NCBI GenBank assembly: GCA_951217055.1
Contig: OX578282.1
Location: forward strand, 19,089,606-19,153,605
Length of the DNA: 64,000 bases
From: Gerris lacustris
Taxonomy: Eukaryota > Arthropoda > Insecta > Hemiptera > Gerridae
Reading direction: 5' to 3'
Below are positions 51,601 through 63,600 of the stretch, in pieces (the stretch's first letter is position 1; every line of letters begins with the position of its first letter). The position numbers were made by a program, and so were the translations under genes. Under the pieces are notes generated by a model. That model was not told where the DNA came from. It worked only from the letters and a program-made list of their open reading frames with translations, and did no database searches.

Positions 51601-54600
51601 GTACTTTAATTAGAAAAAGCTATTTACGTTAAAATAAACTATTCAAGTTCACTGTTATATATTTACATTAAGCAGAACATTTTCTTGTTTCCTTTGTTAT
51701 GTATTTTATATAAGCTATTTTAGAATCCAGACTTGAACAGTTGAATAACCAGCCTTTTTTACATTCGTATATTTTCGTTTAACTGGTATCCTATATCTTA
51801 TATAATAATTAGTTAAAAGGATTTTGGTCCGCTATATAATTTTATGTACAATTTAGAATTTCTATTGGCGAAATATAGTCCTATATTGAATTGAAGTAAA
51901 AACCAATCTACCTCCTATTATATTCTAACTTTTTGCACGATATTAAGAGAGATCTTATTTTGCATGTCATTTATTGAAACTTCAACCCGCGTACCGTCAT
52001 AATATAGTACTATAAATGAAAACCTATCGACCTCCTGTTAAATCCTAACTTCCTGCCACGATATTTAAAACATTTTTTATGTTGTTTTTTTTGCCAAAAC
52101 ATATTTATGTTAAAATCATACTTACTTGTTGATTAAACCACTTCAAATTTCCTACTAGAGGTGTATTTTGATAAACTTTCGAAGCCAGCATAGACTTGAC
52201 GGAAACTGTCATAGGTTGTTCAACTATCACAAAGTAGTTAGGTGTTAATCCAAAGGTATGCATGTAAGAAGGATGGAATGGCCATCTAGTTGGTATTTGG
52301 GCTACTATTTTTCCTTGTTCCAACATAGTAACATCATCTAAACAAAAATAATTCAATAATAACTTTACTTAAAGAAGTTGTATTGATAATAACTTCTACT
52401 CAACTAATCATATTCGGTAATACCTAATAATTTTTATCTAAACCAAATTATTCGATGATTACATCTTTAACAAACTTTATTCGATAATAATTTCATATAA
52501 ATCAATTTTATAAAATCATAGCTTCATTATAAAACGTAATAAGAAGTAATTGGTATTTCTTTAGATCGTTACTCCTCTGTGCTTTTTTAGAATATATGAA
52601 TGAATATAAATATGTATACATTCCTTTTCCTAAATAACGATTAAGACGAGAGAACGTTTATTCCAATGTATACTTAGGGACAAAGGAATATCACAATTTT
52701 GTTTTTATAAGGGGAGTAAAACTCTAAAGAAGATCATTCCGTACATCTTCATTAGATTGTCATTCCTTTTTCTTTTTTATAAGGGGAATAACGGTCTAAA
52801 GAAGTGCGAAGTTATTAGCAATTTAACTTGATGTAAAAGCTTTTATCTACGATTGATACGAAATGTAAACATTGTATCTCTGTTTAGATGCGTAGAAAGT
52901 GATTCTTTACGTACTTGTATTCCTTGCGCATGCGCGTCTCATAGTTCTAAAGAATTCCTCTTCTTTACCACCCTAGGGCGGTAAAGAAGAGGAATTCTTC
53001 AGCTTTACGCACGATTAGCGAGTTTGTTTACATTTAACAAAACTAATTTGTTATTCTTTTATTAAAGTAACTGTTTATATCGAGTTTTTAGTGAAAAACA
53101 ATGAGTGAATCAAGTGACTTTGACGAAAATGTGGAGAATAATACTCCTCCAGAAATAATTAATTCGGCAAAAATTACAACTCAAGATTTAATGCCATCTT
53201 TAACAAGAGAAAGATACAAACTTACATACAGCAAGTTTATTTTTTTGCTATATTTATTATTTAAATCTAACAATCGTAGATAAAGTACGGCACGCAACTC
53301 GTGCGAAAACGGCATTTTGCATTGCTCGTGTGGTTTTACTACCCTCGCTATCGCTCGGGTAGTAAAACCACACGAGAAATGCAAAATGCTACTTTCCGCA
53401 CTCGACGCGTAATGTACTATTATCATAACTAATGCAGTAAAATTTACTATCACATGTGTCCCTTTTGAAGTAAAATTATTTCATTTTTTCGGGTTTATAA
53501 ATAAATAACATCGAGCCGTGAGATTAAATTACACTAATTCTCAACAATATCAGCTTGGGTGTTATTCAAAGAAATTAGAATGTACAATTTAAGCTAAGTT
53601 GACTTTTACTTATGTTGTTGTCCGGTTGTCTAAAACGCCTTAAGCAAATACGATGAAAAGATAACTCTTCACTCTCTTCATTCAGTAATTTAAAATCTGC
53701 TCCTTACGTCAACAAGTCATAAGCACGTTCCTCACTTGTGTGTTCATTTACTATAAAGATATTGTCTTAGTCCGTTGCCATTCATCTCACGTGATTTCAT
53801 AGTTCATTCAAAGAGACAATTATCCTTAGTGAGCTGAGTCTTTATCCGAATAACGTTTTGTATTTTTACTTTCTTATATATGTGGTACATACAAAGAGGA
53901 TGTATTGAGATTTTGATGAATTTACACGTTTTGAGGTCCCCTGAGTCCTAAAATTGTTTTTTTTTTTTTTTAAATGTCTGTCTGTCGTCTGTGCAGATGC
54001 CTAAACTACTTGGCCGATTTTGATGAAATTTGGGATACAGGTTTAGAAAAAATCATACCTCGTGGCGAAATCAAAAAAATAATTTTATCTCTAAATTTGG
54101 GGGCGCTAACCCCCACAAACTCTGAAAAAACAATAAGCAATGAAAAAATTATTTCTAGAAAGCAGCTCTGACGATTTTGATTCAACAAACCTACAATTTA
54201 GTCCACTTAAATTCTAATGTAACCATACATATATCGTATTCCCTGAAAAAAATAAATTCTTGAGACGATAAGAGGCCGGGTACGTTTCCTCGCTGGGGAG
54301 AAGTTATTTTTATAGTGAGTTTTGATAAAATGTTTAATATTAATTAAATTTAAATGTAACTAAAAAATCTCGAAGCAACTAATAAATAGAAAACACTTGC
54401 ACTATGAACAAAGTAATTATGTATACTCGTATATGAGAAAGTAAGTCTGAGTTTCCTCGGACCGATTTTTTTTTTTATTTAAAAAATGTATCTTTAAACT
54501 CGATTTTATTGCTTTGTTTTACCATCCCTACTCTCTTTATAAAGGATTTAGGGATTTATAATATCTTTTTATTTATTTATAATTGTTTAAAAAATAATAT

Positions 54601-57600
54601 TTAATTGCTTTTTTTTTTTTTTCAGTCTCTTCGAAATCGGAACTATGAGAAATGAAACAGTTCTTGGGACCTCAGTGAACAAGACCAATTCTACACCTCT
54701 AAACTGGTTTTCTAAAAATCAAGCAAATACTTCCTAGTATGTGAGTAAACTCTTCTTAAATGAATTACATTTTTTAAACACCAAAAATATATATCTCATA
54801 GTACATAAATATTGTAATTTTATCTCAAAGATAAGATGAAATTTTGTTTAGAAAAGTTTAAAAAACACTAAAAGACAAAACGGGTTTATTCGAGTTAGAT
54901 GTTTCGAAGGAGAACTTACTGTACAAATAAAACTTAAGTAATAAAAATATATCATTGCAAACCGGTTTCAGCCAATATTATTGGTCAGGATCAGATTATT
55001 TTGAATCTTGAAGTTTTATTCACATTTATAATTTATGGACATGGATTTATTTTTAAAAAAAGCTGAACATAAGGTGGATATCTCACTAAAAAGACAGAGA
55101 GCGAGAGACAGGATCTTACCCACTGGGGAGGCATGAATCCATGTCAGTTTGGTGAGAAAACAATAATCATTTTTGATTATACAGGGTGGTCCAAAAGTCT
55201 CCCCCCCCCCTCTTAACATTTGAACGGTTTGAGATAAATTAATGAAACTTGGGGGATCTCTACCATGCAAAGGGAAGTTTGTTTTCATGCAATCGCCCAC
55301 TAGGGGCAACCACCCACTTTGCCCCCAGGTCACTTAACATCAACATTTCAAATTGGAGTGTATATTTTTGATAGCATATTTGGATTCTACAGTGAAAAAT
55401 AATAAACTTTTACTTGAAACTTTTTTTTCTATTCCCAATATTTTGCCCCCTATAGGTGGGCAAAGATAGCAAAATTACCCTACCGATAATACGTTGTAAA
55501 ATCTAAACGGTTAGAGATAAATTAATGAAACTTAGGGGATCCGTACCATGTAAAGGGAAGTTTGTTTTCATGCAACCGCGCTGTAGGGGCAACCTCCCAT
55601 TTTGCCCCCAGACCACCTAACTTCAAAATTTTGTCCTAGAATGTATATTTTGGATAGCAGATTTAGATTCTACGGCAAAAAATAAAAATATTTTACTTCA
55701 AACTTTTTTTTCTACCTCTAATATTTTTCCCCCTATAGGGGGGCAAAGGTATAAAAATCGTAGATTTCAGCGCCTGGGGGCAAAATGGAGGTTGCCCCTA
55801 GTACGCGAGTGGATGATTAAACACTTCCCTTTACATGGTACAGATCCCCCAAGTTCCATGACTTTATTTCAAACCGTTTAGATTTTATAACGATCTAAGT
55901 GTTATTTTTTTACTATTTCAGAAGGGTAATTTTGCTATCTTTGCCCTCCTATAGGGGGCAAAATATTGGAGATAGAAAAAATAGTTTCAAGTAAAAGTTT
56001 ATTATTTTTCACCGTAGAATCCAAATATGCTATCAAAAATATACGCTCCAATTTGAAATTTTGATGTTAAGTGACCTGGGGGCCAAGTGGGTGGTTGCCC
56101 CTAGTGGGTGATTGCATGAAAACAAACTTCCCTTTGCATGGTAGAGATCCCCCAAGTTTCATTAATTTATCTCAAACCGTTCAAAAGTTAAGAGGGGGGG
56201 GGGACTTTTGGACCACCCTGTATAATGTAATGGTTAAGTTCAGGTAACGGGTGGTTTTCCATGCACTGATTCGGTTCGGTGAAGAGATGTCTCCGTCTCC
56301 TGTCTCTTGCTCCCTGTCTTCTGTCCCATGTCTTTTGTACCATGTCTTCTGTTTCCCCTGTCTTCTGACCCCTGTATTCTATCCCCTGTCTTCTGTTCCC
56401 TGTCTTCTATTCCTTATATCCTGTCCTCTGTCTCCTGCCCCCTCTCTCCTGTCTCCTTTCTTCTATCCTATCTCCTGTCCACTGTCTTCTATCCCCTATC
56501 TCCTGTCCCCTGTATTTTTGGTTTAAAAGCCACCTAAAGGTAAAGGGTGCCTGGTGCCTACTAAGGGTTATTTCTATTTTGTTTTTCACCCCTAAAGTTA
56601 AATCTTACAAGAAGAAAGTTTAAATTCATAAGTTACACAGATCGTCCCAATTTATTTGCGGCTCATGTCTTAGAGGCCCCAGAATCAGGGTAAAATATTG
56701 TAAATTGAGATTTATTACAATTGTTTTTCAATTAGACTCCTATTTTGTTATTTCTGAAATTTGTAATCAGAAATTATTTTACTTAACGAGAAAGGACACA
56801 TAAATAACGATTGTTAACTCAGCCACTTTTTTTTTATACAGTTACGAGGTAAGACTCCTTAAGATAACTTTAAATTTATTGTTGATATACGGGTTAGCAA
56901 CCATAAATAAATTCTTTAATGACCTAAGCTGTTGATTGGGACAAATAAACAAATTTTAGAGGTAAAGTTGGATGTATAAATAAATTAGAGTTTTAAGATA
57001 AAATGTTTTATTTTCAATTTTAATCTAAGCTCCATAATATTCAATTAATAATTCCAATAAACTTCGCTCTTGAATAATTATATTGATTTTCTTTCAATTT
57101 TAAACTACTAAACATAATTACTGTGTGTTACACATAACTTTCCTAAAAGGAGAACTGCTAACATTTTTTAAGAGGACTTTAAATAGAATAAATGAATGTT
57201 TATAAATTAAGTAGTGATGTGGCGCATAAAGAAATCTCGTAGTAAAATTTGCATTTTGCTCTTATAAGCCATATTTGTTTTCAATATGGCTACCATTAAA
57301 CATTTTTCAGGGGGGAAACTTATAATATTCTTAATTTACCTGAAAAGAGCATTAAAATGATTTGTAACTTGCTATATGAGCGTAACATTATTTCAACATC
57401 AACTTTTCAACCATTTTTTTTCATAATGCCAGGAAAAATGATAATTTTGTAATAATAGTTACGTATTATTTTCCAAAATCTTTAAGACTTTTAAAACGAT
57501 GTATGACTACAAACGTTTTGTTTAGACATTTGCCGTAGTGGTCGTCATCTTTAAAATATTAAGTGAGATATTTCCAGTTGTCACAAATGCTGAGATGCAC

Positions 57601-60600
57601 CTTTGTCTAAAGTAGTTAAAATCGGTCTGTTTATTTACGCTAGTTATTGTTAAACAAACGCACCATTTTTCAAATGCTAAGCATCTGAAATGAAAAACTT
57701 ACTAAGCTTGTTTAAATATATATATATGATATATGCTTGTTAGCTAAATTATTGTACATACCGGTCTTTGAAGGAGGGAATTTAACGATGGAATATTTAG
57801 GCCCGGTTACTGTCACTGATAATCCCAGATTGTAAACAGTTCCATCCTCTGTTACATGAGGGTGAGATGTGTGATGAACAATATTGACATACTCGGACAC
57901 ATTAACCTGAAAATTAATTTGTTTATATTAAGTGCAAATTTGGATAGTCGTATTTTATATTTAAAATTTATAATATGTATAAAACATGCATGTTGCTCTT
58001 ATTTATTATCAGCTCAATTATTCTTCTTGTGAAGATGAACAAATAATAACAAGAAATAGGGTCGTTAGTAATTATCAGATAATTGATTCTTTTAGGCCAA
58101 CCCCACATTGAATCCACCCTCAGCCGAGTAGTGGTCACCCTTGTACCAACGCCTAATAGATCCAAAGCCAAGGACCAGCCCACCCGAGTGGTTAGACATC
58201 TCCAAATATTTTGGTTCGGTTAGGCGTATATGGTTCACTCTACGGTTTGGACATCGATAGCTAAACATCGATGTTTTCGATAAAAGAACAAACATCGATG
58301 TTAGCCAAAACATCGAAAGAAAACATCGATGTTTTCGATACATCGACATCGGTCCTCCGACCCGACGAGCAAAAAAAAAGAAAAAAGGGTCACCGGTTTC
58401 AAAAAAAATAGCTCCTTCTCGTTCCCGATATTCGTTGTCACCGTTTTTTTTTGGGGTCCCATACATCGACAACATCGATCTGTTCGATGTTTCGGGAAAA
58501 CATCGATGATGTCCGATACAATGAAAGACCAACATCGATGTTAAACATCGATGTTTTTAAGTCCGATACATCGATGTTTTCGATACGTCGACATCGATGT
58601 CCCAACCCTAGTCCACTCAAGCCTGTTGTTGTGCGGTGTTTTGGTTATCAATTTCAGTATCTTGGATATGGTTTCCCAAATTCGGCAATTTTTTGATCGA
58701 TGGACTAATACCCTGCAATATATTTTCAAACATCTCCACATCCATCCCGTAGTAATAAAATATTATCATGGAGATGGTGAAATTCGTGTTTTTAGGGCTT
58801 ACCAAGCCCTAAGCCCAAACCAAGCACTTCCTTTTTCTCTGATGACGTCTAATGAGGTATGAGATTTCTAAAATGTACGATGATGTATGATTCATCCTAC
58901 AAGATACGAAGCTCTTGCGAAAGTGATAGTAAGTGGCAAGAATCGTGTGTGTCAGATTAGATTGGTCAGGCTTAATTCGGTTGCAATGTATGAGGGTAAA
59001 TTCGGCCGACCTGGTCGGTCGTTAGTCGGCCAGTCTTAGAATAATTTATTTTGACAATTATCTTGCATTGTATTTACCAATAACCATGATTGCTTATGAT
59101 TAATTGTTCATCTTTAAAGTAGACCAGTGGAGTTATTCTAGAGCTAATTCTCTATGGTATTAAAATACTGTCTCTTTACAACAGCTGTATTAAGGGTAAA
59201 CAGCTTTGAAACATCTTTGTGGTTATGATTAGTATCGTAAAGATGGAATCAGGTGGAAGTTGGAAAGTTGTAGAGAGGCAATATTTATCTACTTCACCTG
59301 TTAGTCCAGGAGATAGCGTGCAAAAAAGTGTCTGTGACTAACATCAAGCTAGAATTGTGTGTATAAGTTAATCTTTTGGTGCCTTTTAAGCATATGTGGT
59401 CGGCTAAGTTCGTCTGCGGGACATAGCTTAGCAATAGCATTTGAAAAAAAAAAAAAAAAATCGGTGGAGAGCGGTATGTCCCTTCCTTTTTGGTTGACAA
59501 TGTGATTTTCATGATCCTGAGTGCGAACTTAGTTAGCAGACAAATAATCAGGTTGATGGTAGTTTGTCACTTAATAGGTGACACTTTGATTTCGAGAAAT
59601 ATTTGACTAACTATAACCTATTGTTTTTTTCTAATGCCTATTGCCAAGCTATGTCCCGCAAACAAACTTAGCCACCCTCATATTCTTAAAAAGCACCAGA
59701 TTTACTTATACACAAAATTCTAGCTTGATGTTAGTCAGACACTTTTTTGCACGCTGTCTCCTGGACTATGATCATTAACTCTGAGTTATACGTTTATGGA
59801 GCTTCAGTTTTATTCTTTATCTTTTGTATTTTGATGTAATACTTACGGACTCCAATGTTTCTAGAGTATTTGGGTCTATTCTAATCATTGTAGGAAATTC
59901 TGTCATTGAAAACATTTGGTCTCCAAAAGGATACACTGTAATCATGCAATTGTCAGACATTTCTGTGCTAAAGACTGATGATATTCTGTAACATAATAGT
60001 GAAAGAACATTAAAGGCAAATTATGATTATGGTTTTTAACTTTTTCAGTGATTTATTTACTAATTAGTAGATACAATGTCTGTGTACGTCGTGGAGACGT
60101 AGAGAGCTTTTAGAAGTATAGACGATGTCGATTAAATTTGGCATAGAAGTTCAGAATAATTATAGCCCATGGCGAAATCGCTCTAAATATGGCGATGACA
60201 AATCTTTGAAGAAACGTGGGGAAAAAAATGTCTACTAGTAGAAAATGGTTCCAACGATTAGGATTAAACATTTCTTTAAATGTCGTCTATTTAAATACGA
60301 TTTTAACAATTTAAGTACAGTATGCGCGTTATGCGAGTTGTGACTTTTGACACTCAGATTGGCCAACCTAAATGAGGAAAAAAATAAAGCCACTAGGCCT
60401 GTAGAAGAGGTGGGGCCAGTGGCATTTTTGTTTGTGTAGTTGGCCCGACCCTCTAGAATTCAAAATCCAGACTCCCATTGGCTCCCAACCCCAATTTTTC
60501 AGATTTTACGGAGATGTCAAAAGTCACAACTCATAATGCGCAAACTATTGTATTTCCGGGAAAACTCTAGTGTTCCAGATATTAATGAAAATAAGTTTTG

Positions 60601-63600
60601 ATTCAGCTGAAAATGTATAGCTCAATATAGGTTATTTTTATATTTTTTTGTTCGACAATTGTCAAATCAAATTGTGTTTTATATGATTAAAATAATTCAT
60701 TCAGTCGTTTTTCTTACACCAAAAAAGTGTGTTGCAATAATGTATATAAGTTAATATCTGTCGGCCCCAACATCATTATCTCTTGGGGAGAAAGTGTTGG
60801 AACCATTTTCTTTTATTAAAAATTTAAAAAAAAACTTAGTAATCACCTATTAATTTTTGATAACATTAAGAAATTTAATTGTAAGATTGATAACATCAAC
60901 CAACCTCTGTTTCTACTTGACGTAAGTAAGACATAAGTTCAAATAATTAAAAGTAAATAATGAAACTACCTGTCGAAAATAGTTTTACATGGATCCGGAA
61001 CTGCAGCCGTACCAAATTCAGTAACAACAATCCTCTGTGCTGCTTCGTTCTTTTTGTAGCAACTGCTTTTAAGTAGCTTGCTCTGATAGGTGCACTCTCC
61101 ATGTGATATCTTAAACCTATAATATCAAAGGATGATTAAATATAAATTTACTTGATTATTTATGTTCACTTTAACTTCCACAAAACATCTCAGTAGAAAC
61201 AACTATCTCAGTTAGTAATTTATTTAATCAGTTTTAAACAATACCTATGTAAAACAGCTGAACAGTCAAAAAGGTGCTTAAATTTAGAATCTCCAAAACT
61301 CTGTTTTCCAGGGCCATTCCGTATTAAAGTTCCTTCTAGCCATTCCGGGATACACCCTTCATTAAAAATTAAGTAAATTTAAGGTTTTGGCAATACATGT
61401 TTAGTGATATCAATTTTAATGACCCCCCTCTACTCTATGCATGATACTCCATAATGGGCCATTAGATTGACTCCACACACTAGGCCATTAGATGCGACAC
61501 TCTTGGATGGGCTCAATTGGGCCACCATAGCCTCTAGCTGCTTTATTTTCTTTTCTTTTTTTAATTTCTGTGTCAGCATCAAGGTCGAGAAAATCGTGGC
61601 TGTAGCGTAGTGTATGGCTAGTTTAATTGCTATGCACATGTAAGTGACCTAGAAATGATAACTGATGGGCATCCAAAGATGGCCCAGTGTGTGGACACGT
61701 TACCTAGCTAATGCGCACTTTGGTGGTTCATGCTGGCCTTCTTTGATGTGGAGAGAAAAGCCGTGGTCAAAGACTTCCTTCCCAATCACCATTTCCATCG
61801 TCCACCACTATAGGCCACTTTAAGCCATTGTCCCTCTACGCGATGGCTTGCCATGAGCCATAGTGTAGAAGAGCAATAAGAGGAAGATATATATAGAAAA
61901 TCTAGCCACGGATCCCCCTGGCTTTAAATGACCTGCCGTAGCCTGTTGGCTTATTTAAACTTAAATAAATTAATCTTATTTGCCTATTATTTTACTCTTT
62001 TTTTTAATTAAGTTTATTTAATTTACATGCATACATACATACATACAGTAAATGTATCAGACTTAAAACAGAATTGTTAGCTTTGATAGAATGAACTAAA
62101 TTCTTTTTCTCAAGACGAGTGATTCACTATCTCAATTGTTATTCATTACAATAATTATTAATTATGCAAACTATAGATTTCCTACGTATCCGGTTAATTA
62201 TATCATGGAAAGAAAGCTTCAACCTTCTCCAGTCTGTATAAAAAGAGAATAAACGGTAACTCACCTGATATTTGATAGGATTGTAGAGGCTGTTCTATGT
62301 CCTTCTTGTAGTCTCTCATCCAAACCGATAGATCGCAGCATGGCAAGCAATCTCCTTGTGTTTCAAGAAGCCTATTTGCTTCACTGCGCTTGATTCTGTT
62401 CAGCCTATCTATTTCCTCAGCCAAAGGGCCTCTCAGGGTTTCCTTTTTTGCATCTGGAAATCAATCACAAGAAATTTTACTCTTAAATAATACAATTTCG
62501 CTAAACATTTAGGCTTAACATAATTCCAGCCTCTAGTTCACATCTGTCTTAAACCTACAGTCTATAAGATTAGAGTTGGCACAATCGAAGGCGGGAAAAT
62601 ATTGACGTTGCAACCGTTAGTTTCAAACAAAAAAATCCCTCTTTAATAGAAACAAAAAAAATTCCCTACACTATGGCAATCCTGGAGTCAGGTTACATTA
62701 CTAATTCTACATTGGAATTTGTGAAGTGTTGGCGCCAATGGATGCGATCTTATAAGGATATAAATAAAAGTCTATCCACCAATAACTTGTAAAGCATATA
62801 ATAACTGCAAAACCGGCTTTCAACGTAAATAATAATCGATTTTGTAAATCAATGCTATTATTTTATTAATTATGTTACCGCTAAAATCTTCCCAATGTGC
62901 TAATATTTGTTTAAAATGTATAAGAACTTGGTTAAATAGTGTCTTACTATATTTATCAGTAGAGCAGTAGGAATATTCATGGAATTGATAAAAGCAAACA
63001 ATTGCAGCCTATTGGAGAAATCATTATGCTATGGACTGACCAACTACTAACTTGGGGTCAGCTTGAAGTTTTAAGTTTGCTTATCTGACAGAGATTATTA
63101 ACTAAGGGTTCATTTAAATGTTTCCTTGCATTAGGGTTTAAACAGATCTCTCTGCATTTGCTCACTATACTTGTACCCTCTGATATGGATGATGCATCTA
63201 TCTTAAGTGAGGGAAGCAACCAATTTAGGGGCGGATTGACAGTGCGGATTGACAGTGATGGTAGCAACCCTCCTCGGGACCCCAAAAGACTTTGGGGTCA
63301 TTTTACCGTTGGTTCAGGGGCCCTTTGATAATGGAACCCTCCCTGGTTGGCCCTGTCAGTCACTGAACCAATTAAATGTTAGGTTCTAAGTAAAGTAGGA
63401 TGCATTGGAAATAGAGAATTTAAAGCATATTCCTGCATTTTTGATACAATTATTATCTGTTAGCTAACCGATTGACAGTATGCATGTCTTTGTTTAGCAG
63501 CTTGAGTACATAACATGGTTGCATATCCAAAACATGTCTATATGGCCTTGGTGATGCCACATTTCTTGAGGAAAGAAATGTTATTAGTCCAGAACTTCCT

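Noticed and set aside
56251..56589. Long frames over the pyrimidine-rich region on both strands
   Set aside because: Open only because the tandem unit contains no stop; the peptides are repeats of the unit.
58092..58862. Cluster of frames up to 147 codons on both strands
   Set aside because: They follow the ATCGAT repeat array of the hAT-like element and have no recognisable domain.
61430..61639. 69-codon minus-strand gene
   Set aside because: Ordinary composition with a lysine-rich stretch, no motif, and it lies in an inverted-repeat block inside a ninaB intron.
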